Positions 16,751-26,294 of a stretch of DNA of 64,000 nt are shown here, piece after piece (the stretch's first letter is position 1; every line of letters begins with the position of its first letter). A model generated the notes under the pieces. The model made no database searches. It was not told where the DNA came from and worked only from the letters and a program-made list of their open reading frames with translations. The DNA is from Pseudomonas sp. (GTDB lineage Bacteria; Pseudomonadota; Gammaproteobacteria; Pseudomonadales; Pseudomonadaceae). The stretch lies in assembly GCA_022448005.1 (NCBI GenBank), contig JAKUTK010000017.1, forward strand, positions 1 through 64,000, in the 5' to 3' direction. Position numbers and translations under genes: made by a program.

Positions 16751-18433
16751 TCAGGCCTGTTCGGCGCCGACGGCGTGTTTGCGGTTTTCTTCTTCCTGCA
16801 GCGCACGCCACATCAGCTTGCCAGTGGAGGAGCGAGGCAACGAGGCGACGAACTCCACATAGACCGGTGCCTTGTAGGCGGCCATCTCGGCCTTGCACCA
16901 GTCGATGATGTCCTGCTCGCTGACCTGTCCGGCCTGGCCTTCACGCAACACAATGCACGCCTTCACGGTCTCGCCGCGCTTGGGGTCGGGCCGCGAGATA
17001 ACGCAGCACTCTTGAATGGCCGGGTGGCGATACATCAGGCTTTCCACTTCCGACGGCCAGACCTTGAATCCGGAGGCATTGATCATCCGCTTGACCCGGT
17101 CGACCAGGAAGAAATAGCCCTCTTCATCGTAGTAGCCCATGTCGCCGGTGCGGAAAAACCTGTGGCCGTCCAGTTCGATGAATGCACGCTCGGTTTCTTC
17201 AGGGCGGTTCCAGTAGCCCTGGAACAGTTGCGGCCCGCGGCTGACGATTTCGCCCACTTCATCCGGGCCAAGCTCCTGCCCGGTGTTCAGGTCGATGACC
17301 CGGCTGTCGACGTCGAACACCGGAATCCCGAGGCACTGCGCCTTGGGTCGCGGCACCGGGTTGATGTGGGTAGCGGCGATGGTCTCGGAAAGCCCATAGC
17401 CTTCGATGTAGCGCAGGCCGGTAAGCCGATGCAGCTTTTCTTCCACCGCTTTGGGCATCGCCGCGCCACCGCCACCGACGCTTACCAAACTGGACAGGTC
17501 GTAGCGCTCCAGATCCGGATCGGAGAGAAAGTCGATGGCCATGGTGGCGATGTTGACCCAACCGGTCACCTGGTGGCGCTCGATCAGCTGCGCGGCAACC
17601 TTGCGGTCCCAGCGGGTCATGATCACGGCAGTGCCGCCGTTGTAGATCGGCCCGCTCATGGCGCCCTGCATGCCGGTCACATGGAAATACGGCAGGGTTG
17701 CGAGGATCACCGATTCGCTGGTGCTGTTGGTCCAGACCACCCGATGAATGATGGTCGCCATCGCCGAACGGTGGGTGTGCATGCAGCCCTTGGGCGCGCC
17801 GGTGGTGCCGGAGCTGTAGGGGAACACGCAGAGATCGTCCGGGCCGGCCGTGTGCGGGCGGGGTTTTTGGCCTGCTTTGAGGGCATCACGCCAGCCGACG
17901 CCCCCCATGAAACTCGGGGTGACCGCCGCAGCCTGCACTTCAGCCGGCAGCGCCAGGTCGGTGGGCACTCGCACGTAATCCGAATACGCGGCAACCACGA
18001 CATGCCTTAAATTCGCGGTTCCGACCAGCGGAGCGATGAAGCCGGTCAGCTCCTGCCCACAGAGGCACACGGAGGCGCCGGTGTCGTGCAGATAATGCTC
18101 CAGCTCGGCGCTGTGGTTCATCGGGTTGACCGGGATCACCACGGCATCGGCGCGCAGAATCGCGTAATAGGCGATGGTGAATTGCGGGGAGTTCTGCATG
18201 TACAGCAGTACCCGATCGCCCTTTTCCACGCCCAGATGTTGAAGGTAACCGGCCAGCGCCTCCACCTCGCGCAGGAGTTCGGTATAGGTGATCAGGGTGT
18301 CGTAATAGACGATGGCTGGCTTGTCGGGAAAACGCCGCGCTGAGATCTCGAGGTTGGTGAACAGGCTGGTTTCCGGCACGCTCAGGTGCTTGGGCAGATC
18401 GTCAGGCCAGACCGCATGATGACGAGTGAACAT
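16751..18433 (-). CDS. Acyl-CoA ligase / AMP-binding enzyme (operon member)
   Basis: A 560-residue adenylate-forming ligase of the fatty or organic acid-CoA ligase type. It shows FPYSSGTTGAPKGCMHTH near residue 185, GYGLSETIAATHINP near 330, and RTGDMGYYDEEGYFFLVDRVKRMI near 425. The C-terminal catalytic lysine lies in RSSTGKLMWRAL. It would make the CoA thioester on which the downstream kinase and dehydrogenase act. Its ATG overlaps the surE stop codon by one base (TAATG), which implies translational coupling. LvaE performs the equivalent job in the levulinate operon. The real substrate is unknown. Confidence 0.88.
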   Translation of the reverse strand: MFTRHHAVWPDDLPKHLSVPETSLFTNLEISARRFPDKPAIVYYDTLITYTELLREVEALAGYLQHLGVEKGDRVLLYMQNSPQFTIAYYAILRADAVVIPVNPMNHSAELEHYLHDTGASVCLCGQELTGFIAPLVGTANLRHVVVAAYSDYVRVPTDLALPAEVQAAAVTPSFMGGVGWRDALKAGQKPRPHTAGPDDLCVFPYSSGTTGAPKGCMHTHRSAMATIIHRVVWTNSTSESVILATLPYFHVTGMQGAMSGPIYNGGTAVIMTRWDRKVAAQLIERHQVTGWVNIATMAIDFLSDPDLERYDLSSLVSVGGGGAAMPKAVEEKLHRLTGLRYIEGYGLSETIAATHINPVPRPKAQCLGIPVFDVDSRVIDLNTGQELGPDEVGEIVSRGPQLFQGYWNRPEETERAFIELDGHRFFRTGDMGYYDEEGYFFLVDRVKRMINASGFKVWPSEVESLMYRHPAIQECCVISRPDPKRGETVKACIVLREGQAGQVSEQDIIDWCKAEMAAYKAPVYVEFVASLPRSSTGKLMWRALQEEENRKHAVGAEQA

Positions 18434-19236
18434 TACAGAACTCCTGAATCGCAATTGTTGGCCAGATCGGCCACAGCCCACTCTTCGCCCCATTCGAGCC
18501 AGGCACGGGTTTCACGCAGCGGGGTGATGGCGATGCGCTTCTCGCGCAGCGCTGCGACGTCGAGTTCGGGGTCCGTGAGGTGAGCCGATGAGTGCTCGAA
18601 GCCAAGCCACCAATACGGCAAGCCTCGCCCGTCATGGCCCGCCTGCAAACGCGGCCGGGTGATCGAGCCATGGGACTGACGGCTCATTCGCAGATGGCTG
18701 ACAAGGTCAGCCGAGCACGCCGGGAAATTCACATTCCAGCAGCAGCCGTTCTTTTCGCGACGTGCCCACAGCGCACGGATGGTGGCCGCGGCGTAGCGCT
18801 CGACGCTTGACCAGTCGATGGCGGTTCGATCAAGAAAGGCCTGGCTCAGGCCGATAGCCGGCACGCCCAGCAGATCAGCACTGAGCACCGCGCCAAGGGT
18901 GCCGGAATAAGGCACCGAGTCACCGATGTTCGCCCCGCTGTTGACGCCGGACAGCACCAGATCAGGCGGCGCGTCCTCCAGCCATTCGGCCATGGCAAAC
19001 ATCACGCAGTCCGACGGCGTCCCGGATACAGCGAAGCGCCGCTCGCCATGGTGATAGACCCGAAGCGGCGCGTGTACCGAAATGCCCTGACCCGTGCCAC
19101 TCTGGTCGTGCTCGGGTGCGACCACCCAAACTTCCTCGGCCAGTTGCGCGGCAATTCGCTCGAGCAGTGCCAACCCCGGCGCGGCGATACCGTCGTCATT
19201 GGTCAGAAGGACGCGCCGTAATAATGGTTTGCTCAT
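18433..19236 (-). CDS. surE: SurE family phosphatase / 5'-nucleotidase paralogue
   Basis: A 267-residue member of the SurE family, Mg/Mn-dependent phosphatases that act on nucleoside monophosphates and other phosphate esters. The metal-site opening RVLLTNDDGIAAPG has Asp14 and Asp15. The second signature SGVNSGANIGDSVPYSGTLGA lies near residue 100, with EHDQSGTGQGIS before it. The housekeeping surE of pseudomonads normally sits beside pcm, nlpD and rpoS. This copy is locked inside a catabolic operon by a 4-base ATGA overlap with the kinase gene and a 1-base overlap with the ligase gene. A metabolic phosphatase role is therefore likely. Confidence 0.88.
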   Translation of the reverse strand: MSKPLLRRVLLTNDDGIAAPGLALLERIAAQLAEEVWVVAPEHDQSGTGQGISVHAPLRVYHHGERRFAVSGTPSDCVMFAMAEWLEDAPPDLVLSGVNSGANIGDSVPYSGTLGAVLSADLLGVPAIGLSQAFLDRTAIDWSSVERYAAATIRALWARREKNGCCWNVNFPACSADLVSHLRMSRQSHGSITRPRLQAGHDGRGLPYWWLGFEHSSAHLTDPELDVAALREKRIAITPLRETRAWLEWGEEWAVADLANNCDSGVL

Positions 19237-20303
19237 GCCACCACCCCGCTATTACCACGCTGGGCGATCCGCCAGCCCGCCTCAGCCAAGAGACCGGCAC
19301 GCTGGCCAACCTGCAACGCATCGGCATTGCTGGCATTGCCCTGCAGGGCTCGCGCGTACACGCCCTGCAGAATCGCCGCGAGCCGGAACAGTGAAAACGC
19401 CACGAACACATGCCAGTCGTCGATGCCGTCACGCCCGCTCTTCAGGCAATACCGTTGCAGCACCTCGTGCTCTGACGGAATACCCTGCGCCTGCAGATCG
19501 ATGCCGATCAGACCACGCAAACCGTCGACGCCAGCCGGCAGGTGATACGGCAGGCAGAAGTAGGCGAGATCCGCCAGCGGATGGCCGACGGTGGACAGCT
19601 CCCAATCCAGAATCGCCGCGACCTTCGCCTCGCCCGGCGCGAAGATAAGATTGCCGAGGCGGTAGTCACCGTGGGCAATGGCGCATTCGTCATGCTGCGG
19701 GACCTGCTCCGGCAGCCATTGCATCAGATGTTCCATCGCCGGCATATCGCCGGTGCGAGACGCCTGATACTGACCGGACCAGCGTTTCACCTGACGGGCG
19801 AAATAGCCCTGAGCCTTGCCGAAATCGCTCAACCCCGCCGCTTCAACGTCGACCTGATGCAGCGCGGCCAGCGTATCGATAGCGGCCAGGTGGATCGATC
19901 GGCGTTCGGCGACCGGCAATTCGTCCAGGGCCGGGTGACTAACGATTCGTCCTTCAATGTGGTCCATTACGTAGAACGCGGTGCCTATGATGCTTTCGTC
20001 TTCGCACAGCAGGTACACCGAGGGCACCGGCACGCTGCTGTGTTCGGAGAGCGCACGGATCACCTTGTACTCGCGGTCGACCATATGCGCCGAGGGCAGC
20101 ACCTTGCCCGGCGGTTTCTTGCGCAGCACGTAACGGCGCCCGGCGCTTTCCAGAAGGTAGGTGGGGTTGGACTGGCCGCCCTGAAACTGGCGGACCAGCA
20201 GATCGTCACCCATCTGTGGCAGATGCTCGCGCAGGTATCGAGCCAGGGCCGCCTCGTCGAATCGATGGGCAGGCAGCACGTCGATCAGCTCGGGTTCGTT
20301 CAT
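19233..20303 (-). CDS. ACAD10/11-type phosphotransferase (putative hydroxyacyl-CoA kinase)
   Basis: A 356-residue aminoglycoside-phosphotransferase-fold kinase. It shows QGGQSNPTYLL near residue 41, the ATP-site RRYVLRKKPPGKVLPSAH (56-73), the catalytic HGDYRLGN at 211-218, and the metal-binding ILDWELSTVGHPLADLAY from 231. These segments closely resemble the N-terminal kinase half of human ACAD11. LvaA of P. putida levulinate catabolism, which phosphorylates 4-hydroxyacyl-CoA, belongs to the same family. The ATG at 20303 (MNEPEL) has GAGGG upstream and is preferred over a start at 20336. It is tightly coupled to surE. Confidence 0.88.
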   Translation of the reverse strand: MNEPELIDVLPAHRFDEAALARYLREHLPQMGDDLLVRQFQGGQSNPTYLLESAGRRYVLRKKPPGKVLPSAHMVDREYKVIRALSEHSSVPVPSVYLLCEDESIIGTAFYVMDHIEGRIVSHPALDELPVAERRSIHLAAIDTLAALHQVDVEAAGLSDFGKAQGYFARQVKRWSGQYQASRTGDMPAMEHLMQWLPEQVPQHDECAIAHGDYRLGNLIFAPGEAKVAAILDWELSTVGHPLADLAYFCLPYHLPAGVDGLRGLIGIDLQAQGIPSEHEVLQRYCLKSGRDGIDDWHVFVAFSLFRLAAILQGVYARALQGNASNADALQVGQRAGLLAEAGWRIAQRGNSGVVA

Positions 20304-20313
20304 CGTTGCGCCC

Positions 20314-21081
20314 TCAACATGCGGTTTCGCCACCATCGGCGACTATCACCTGCCCAGTGATATAGGCGCTGGCGGGCGCGGCCAGGAAGACCGCGAGACC
20401 GGCAATGTCCACCGGCTCACCGATACGGCGCAGCGGTGTCTTTTCGGCGGCGCGGCGAACCCGCTCCGGATCATCGAGCAATGCCTTGGCGAAATCGGTA
20501 CGCACCAGCCCCGGCGCGATGGCGTTGACGCGGATGCCCTTTGGCCCCCACTCCGCCGCCAGGTTACGCGCCAGTGCCGCTTCGGCTGCTTTGGATACGC
20601 CGTAGGTGCCGATCACAGTGTTGCCGCGCAATCCCGCAATGCTGGAAAGCATGATGACCGCGCCTTCGCCACGCTCGGCCATTTGCGGCAGCACCATGTT
20701 GGACAGCCAGAAGGTGCCCTTGACGTTGGTGTCCATGATCTTGTCCCAGGCGTCGTCGGTCAGCTCGCTGGTGGGACCGTAAACCGGGTTGGTAGCCGCG
20801 TTGCAGACCAGCACGTCGATGCGCCCCCAGGTCTGCAAAGTGGTGTCGACCAGCCGTTGCAGGTCTTCCTTGCGCCCCACGTGGCAGGGCACGGCGATGC
20901 CCTCGAAGCCAGCCGCGTTCAGCTCGGCAGCAACGGCCTCGCAGGCGTCGGCCTTGCGGCTGGAAATCACCACCCGCGCGCCGCAACGGGCCATTTCTTC
21001 GGCAATGGAGCGACCGATACCGCGAGTGGAACCCGTGATCAGCGCCACCTTTCCAGACAGGTCGAATAAGGGATTGGTCAT
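20314..21081 (-). CDS. Short-chain dehydrogenase/reductase
   Basis: A 255-residue classical SDR. The cofactor motif is TGSTRGIGRSIAEEM (residues 15-30). VCNAATNP holds the NAG-like motif. The catalytic triad is Ser in MLSSIAGLRG plus Y-x3-K in GTYGVSKAAEAAL. The C-terminus has the usual ASAYITGQVIVADGG. Basic residues right after the glycine motif (SSRKAD) suggest NADP(H) preference, an inference. In the levulinate operon the SDR LvaD interconverts the 4-oxo and 4-hydroxy acyl-CoA, and this one could do a similar step. AAGGA lies nine bases ahead of the ATG, and it is ten bases from the kinase gene. Confidence 0.9.
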   Translation of the reverse strand: MTNPLFDLSGKVALITGSTRGIGRSIAEEMARCGARVVISSRKADACEAVAAELNAAGFEGIAVPCHVGRKEDLQRLVDTTLQTWGRIDVLVCNAATNPVYGPTSELTDDAWDKIMDTNVKGTFWLSNMVLPQMAERGEGAVIMLSSIAGLRGNTVIGTYGVSKAAEAALARNLAAEWGPKGIRVNAIAPGLVRTDFAKALLDDPERVRRAAEKTPLRRIGEPVDIAGLAVFLAAPASAYITGQVIVADGGETAC

Positions 21082-21115
21082 CGGACGGCATCCTTCTTGT
21101 TGTTTTGGTGGAGGC

Positions 21116-22319
<1,204 letters not shown>

Positions 22320-22327
<8 letters not shown>

Positions 22328-22838
22328 CGCCGTCTTCCTTCTTGTTGTTGGGCACGAGGAAATCCACAGGCACGCCTTGCGCCTGTTCGCTGCCAGAGCG
22401 TAGCCGGAAGGTCGCCTCGCCAATCGCCAGCAGGCGATCGTCCGCGTCACGCACCTCACCCGAGCTATTGAAAATGCGTGTCCCACCGGCCCGTCGCCGA
22501 CCAATGGTGCGTATCACACCGCCCGAGCATTGGCCGGTGAAGGTGGTGTTGAGCACCAGGGTGATGGCCTTGCGAACGCGTCCCGGATAAGGGCAATAGG
22601 TGCCAGCCTCCGCGAGCACCACATCCAGCAGCGCAGTCATCACGCCGCCATGAAGCACGCCGGCCATATTCAGATGACAGGCCTGCACATCGAGCTCGAT
22701 CACGGCTTCGTCTTCAGTCCAGGACACCTGACGATAGCCAAGCACCTGATGAAAGCCAGGCAGGTCGCTGCCTCCAATGATGGGCAAATGATTGGTCCAG
22801 CTGTCATCGGCCGGCAGCTCCGTTTCCTGCCCGTTCAT
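22320..22838 (-). CDS. PaaI-type hotdog thioesterase
   Basis: A 172-residue single-hotdog protein of the PaaI/YbgC-like acyl-CoA thioesterase group. The active-site segment is [25 protein letters not shown] near residues 62-86. It is followed by strands [17 protein letters not shown] and [14 protein letters not shown]. It would release free acids from stalled CoA esters, or act as a small accessory as LvaB does in the levulinate system, although LvaB is a different, smaller protein. It is the first gene of the leftward operon. The ATG at 22838 is chosen because residues upstream in the open frame are not family-like. Confidence 0.82.
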
Positions 22839-23275
22839 CGTGTCACTACCGCATAGCTGCCAGCAGCTGCAGAACCGGAGCCTGGACCTTGCGTCTGGGT
22901 GTCTCTTGCATCGAGGCGCATGACGAGTCCTCTCGATTGTTTTTGTGGGGGGAGTCCTCTTCTTTTCGAAGCTGGCATGCAGAAAACGCTGAGTCAATTC
23001 GGAATCCAGTTCCATCAGGCAGAATTATGATGCCCCACAAACAGAACCGTCTAAGCTCAACCTTTACTGGACAGACCACGATCAATCAGTCGCTGCACAC
23101 CGAACCTGTTATCGAGAAAGGCAGCGATAGCCTTCTGCTAGCGCTTGAAAAAGCTCCGCGCTATGTTAGCTTTCGAGCAGCTTTGCAAAAGTCAGTTCTG
23201 CTGTGCGAAACAAGCATGCGACGCACGTGATACAAAGATGGCCTCAGCCAGACAATTACAACAAGAGGACGCGTT
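22839..23275. promoter_or_regulatory. Divergent promoter region of the catabolic operon and TRAP transporter
   Basis: This 437-base gap separates the leftward thioesterase-led operon from the rightward dctP gene, so it must hold promoters for both. It is more AT-rich than its surroundings. An imperfect dyad spans 23171-23210 (TTTCG ... CGAAA arms with inner GCAG and CTGC), a possible operator. I found no convincing sigma-54 site, no regulator gene and no credible coding frame. Confidence 0.45.
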
Positions 23276-24310
23276 ATGAAATCCATGCTCAAAAAGCTAC
23301 TCGTTCCCGCCGGTTTGTTAGCGATGGCGGTCTCCGCCATGGCTCCGCAGATGGCTGCCGCACAGGACGTCACCAAATGGCGCGTGCAATCGCATTGGCC
23401 GAGCGCCAGCAGCTCCTATCAGGACAGCCTTGTCAGACTCAAGAATGAAATCGAGCGACGCACCGACGGGCGCCTGCAGTTGCAGTTGTTCGAATCCGGC
23501 GCGCTGTTCAAACCCCAGGAAACCTTCAATGCTGTCAGCCGCGGCATCGTCCAGATGGGCACCATCTCTCCCGGCTACGCGCAGGACAAGATGACCCTCG
23601 CCGGTATCGCTTCCGGCCTGCCCTTCGCCTTCCAGAATGTCTGGGAGGCTGCGTACTTCCATAAGCAGATGGGCTTCGAAGACATGCTCCGTGAAGAAGC
23701 CGCGCAACACGGCGTCTATTGGTCGACCGATAAGGTCTACCCAACCGAGATGGTGGTGAAGAAGCCAATCAACAGCTGGCAGGATTTCACCAAGCTGAAG
23801 ATTCGTTCATCCGGTGCGCTGCAGAAGTTTCTCGACGAGGCTGGTGCTTCGACCACCTATCTGCCTGGCGGCGAACTGTACCCGGCGCTTGATACCGGCG
23901 TGGTTGATGGTGCCCATTGGGGTGCCGTGCAAGGTGCCGCCAGCATGAGCTTCTACGAAGTGGCGAAGAATCATGTGCGACCCGCACTGAACATCGCCGG
24001 CACCGATGTGATCATCATCAGCCAGAAGGCGCTGGACAAGCTGTCCGAGCGCGACCAGGAAATCGTCAAGCAGATTCTCGATGAGCAGTTCTGGTACCGC
24101 ACCAACGAGTACCTGTATCAGGAACAGATCGCCTTGCAGAAGGCCATCAAGGAACAGGGCGTGAAGGTCAACGTACTGCCGGATGACGTCCAGGCGCGGC
24201 TTCGTGAAGTCGCGAAAAAGACCTGGGAAGAAGAAGGCAAGCGTAGCGACAAGTCGGCTGAAGCCTTGCAAAAGCTCAAGACCTTCCTCAGTGACCTCGG
24301 TTACCAGTAA
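23276..24310 (+). CDS. dctP: TRAP transporter solute-binding protein, DctP family
   Basis: A 344-residue periplasmic binding protein. A signal peptide covers residues 1-29 (cationic MKSMLKKLL, hydrophobic core, MAAAQ end). The mature protein begins DVTKWRVQSHWP, continues with RLKNEIERRTDGRLQLQLFESGALF, and has the ligand-binding arginine region LKIRSSGALQKFLDEAG near residue 180 plus DTGVVDGAHWGAV. DctP proteins bind carboxylates through that conserved arginine. The GAHWG context and overall sequence fit the subgroup that binds 2-oxo or hydroxy acids, an inference. The ribosome-binding site is AAGAGGA. Confidence 0.9.
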   Translation: MKSMLKKLLVPAGLLAMAVSAMAPQMAAAQDVTKWRVQSHWPSASSSYQDSLVRLKNEIERRTDGRLQLQLFESGALFKPQETFNAVSRGIVQMGTISPGYAQDKMTLAGIASGLPFAFQNVWEAAYFHKQMGFEDMLREEAAQHGVYWSTDKVYPTEMVVKKPINSWQDFTKLKIRSSGALQKFLDEAGASTTYLPGGELYPALDTGVVDGAHWGAVQGAASMSFYEVAKNHVRPALNIAGTDVIIISQKALDKLSERDQEIVKQILDEQFWYRTNEYLYQEQIALQKAIKEQGVKVNVLPDDVQARLREVAKKTWEEEGKRSDKSAEALQKLKTFLSDLGYQ

Positions 24311-24325
24311 CCCCCTCGCCTGCCC

Positions 24326-24355
24326 CACCCCCGACGCGATCACGCGCCGGGGGTG
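24326..24355 (+). promoter_or_regulatory. Intercistronic hairpin between dctP and dctQ
   Basis: A perfect 7-bp outer stem (CACCCCC/GGGGGTG) plus an inner GCG/CGC pairing lies 15 bases past the dctP stop, with no T run after it. Such hairpins can stabilise the dctP 3' end so that more binding protein than permease is made. Confidence 0.6.
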
Positions 24356-24388
24356 CGATTCGCTCAATCCTTGCTCGTGGGGCCCGTC

Positions 24389-24928
24389 ATGCGCCTGATC
24401 CATGCCTACATCAACGGCATCACCCGGCTCAACGAATTCATCGGCCGCTGGGTGGCCTACCTGATCTTTCTTATCTTCGCGCTGCTGCTGCTCGAAGTGT
24501 TCATGCGCTACCTGTTCTCGAGCCCGACCTCCTGGACCAACGAATTCGGACAGATGTTGTTCGGCGCTTATGTGGTGCTATCCGGCGGCTACGTAATGGC
24601 GCACCGCGACCACGTCAACGTCGACCTGCTCTACGCCTCGTTCAGCCCGCGCACACGCGCCTGGGTCGACATATTCACCTCCAGCATGTTTTTCCTGTTT
24701 ATGGCCGCGCTGTTGTATTTCGGCAGCTCCATGGCCTGGGAGTCGGTTCAAGGCATGGAAACCTCCTACTCCGCCTGGAATCCGCCGATCTGGCCGATCA
24801 AGGCGATGATTCCACTCGGCACCTTGCTGTTGTTGCTGCAGGGTATTGCCAAGCTGTTGCAGGACATCCTCATTGCACTGGGCCGTGAATCGGTCAGCGA
24901 TACCCGCCACGCGGGGGATGCGCCATGA
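24389..24928 (+). CDS. dctQ: TRAP transporter small permease, DctQ family
   Basis: A 179-residue inner-membrane protein with four predicted helices: WVAYLIFLIFALLLLEVFMRYLF, the QMLFGAYVVLSGGYVMAH segment, MFFLFMAALLYFG, and MIPLGTLLLLLQGIAKL. The conserved SWTNEFGQMLFGAYV motif marks DctQ. The ATG at 24389 (MRLIHAY) is chosen over 24353 because the first twelve residues of the longer frame are not family-like. Its end overlaps dctM by the usual ATGA. Confidence 0.88.
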   Translation: MRLIHAYINGITRLNEFIGRWVAYLIFLIFALLLLEVFMRYLFSSPTSWTNEFGQMLFGAYVVLSGGYVMAHRDHVNVDLLYASFSPRTRAWVDIFTSSMFFLFMAALLYFGSSMAWESVQGMETSYSAWNPPIWPIKAMIPLGTLLLLLQGIAKLLQDILIALGRESVSDTRHAGDAP

Positions 24929-26235
24929 GCATCGAAATCACCACCTTGCTGTTCTTCCTGACGCTGGTCTTCTTTCTTGTACTCGGGCTGCCGCTGGCCT
25001 TCGTGCTGGGCGGTGTCTCGGTGCTGTTCCTCTATTTCACCTGGGGCGTTGACGCCTTCTACATGGTCGCTTCGCAGATGTGGGGCACCATGGAAAGCTT
25101 CACGCTGGTCGCCATTCCGCTCTTTGTATTCATGGCCATGCTGCTCGAACGAACCGGGGTGGCGCGCGACCTCTATCGCATGATGCACCTATGGTGCGGC
25201 GGCATGCGTGGCGGGCTGGCGATCGGCACGCTGGGGATCTGTGCGGTGTTCGGCGCCATGGTCGGCATCAGCGGCGCGGCGGTCGTGGCGATGGGCACTA
25301 TTGCTCTGCCGGCCATGCTCGAACGCGGCTATGACAAGCGCATGGTGCTCGGCTGCATCAACACCGGCGGCGGCTGGGGCATTCTGATTCCGCCGAGCAT
25401 CATGATGATTCTCTACGCCATGATCAGCGGTCAGTCGGTCGGCAAGATGTTCGCCGCCGGCGTCCTGCCGGGCCTGCTACTGGTGGCGCTGACGGTCACC
25501 TACGTGTTGGTGCGCTCGTTCCTGCAGCCCCATCTGGCACCTGCACTACCCAAGGAAGAGCGAGGCAGTTGGGGCGACAAGCTACGCGCGATACGTGCCG
25601 TGCTGCTTCCGATCGGCATCGTTGTCATGGTGCTCGGATCGATCATCGGTGGTTTGACGACCCCGACCGAAGCGGCCGCCATGGGCGTGTTCGGTGCGCT
25701 GATTTCCGCGGCGGTCTATCGCAAGCTGAACTGGCCGGTGCTGCAGGAAGCCGCTATCCGCACCTTCAAGCTGACCGGCATGATCGCCTGGATCCTGTTC
25801 GCGGCTCACGCGTTCAGCTCGGCCTATCAGGGCATGGGGGCGCAGTCGCTGATCGAGGGCCTGATGATGGACCTGCCCGGCGGCCGTTGGGCAATCATCA
25901 TCGTCATGATGGCGATCGTCTTCGTCATGGGCATGTTGCTCGATCCCGTCGGCATCATGCTGATCACCCTGCCGGTGTTCCTGCCGATCGTCGCTTCACT
26001 CGGCTTCGATCCGATCTGGTTCGGCGTGCTGTTCGTGATCAACATGGAGATCGGTTACATGACGCCGCCGTTCGGGTTCAACCTCTTCTATCTGAAAGGC
26101 ATCGTCCCGCCCGGCATCACCATGAAGGACATTTACTGGTCGGTAATTCCCTTCGTGATCGTCAACATCATCGGCATGGGCATCATCATGCTGTTCCCCG
26201 AGATCGCGACCTATCTGCCGAACACGCTGTTCTGA
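24925..26235 (+). CDS. dctM: TRAP transporter large permease, DctM family
   Basis: A 436-residue membrane protein with about twelve helices, the sodium-driven transport subunit. It shows LGLPLAFVLGGVSVLFL early, MVGISGAAVVAMGTIALPAMLERGYDKRM near residue 115, NTGGGWGILIPPSIMMILYAMIS near 145, and the PVGIMLITLPVFLPI and MEIGYMTPPFGFNLFYLKG segments near the end. It uses a Na+ gradient with DctPQ to import an organic acid. A bidirectional terminator follows the stop. Confidence 0.92.
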   Translation: MSIEITTLLFFLTLVFFLVLGLPLAFVLGGVSVLFLYFTWGVDAFYMVASQMWGTMESFTLVAIPLFVFMAMLLERTGVARDLYRMMHLWCGGMRGGLAIGTLGICAVFGAMVGISGAAVVAMGTIALPAMLERGYDKRMVLGCINTGGGWGILIPPSIMMILYAMISGQSVGKMFAAGVLPGLLLVALTVTYVLVRSFLQPHLAPALPKEERGSWGDKLRAIRAVLLPIGIVVMVLGSIIGGLTTPTEAAAMGVFGALISAAVYRKLNWPVLQEAAIRTFKLTGMIAWILFAAHAFSSAYQGMGAQSLIEGLMMDLPGGRWAIIIVMMAIVFVMGMLLDPVGIMLITLPVFLPIVASLGFDPIWFGVLFVINMEIGYMTPPFGFNLFYLKGIVPPGITMKDIYWSVIPFVIVNIIGMGIIMLFPEIATYLPNTLF

Positions 26236-26251
26236 TCAAGCGCGCGGGAAC

Positions 26252-26285
26252 AAAAAAGCCGGAGCAGATGCTCCGGCTTTTTCAT
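26252..26285. terminator. Bidirectional terminator between dctM and the DUF1704 gene
   Basis: The stem AGCCGGAGCA/TGCTCCGGCT has a short loop. It has AAAAAA on the left and TTTTT on the right, and so serves both convergent genes. Confidence 0.92.
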
Positions 26286-26294
26286 GCGTGTCTA

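Noticed and set aside
16673..18010. 445-codon plus-strand frame
   Set aside because: Antisense to the acyl-CoA ligase with clear AMP-binding motifs.
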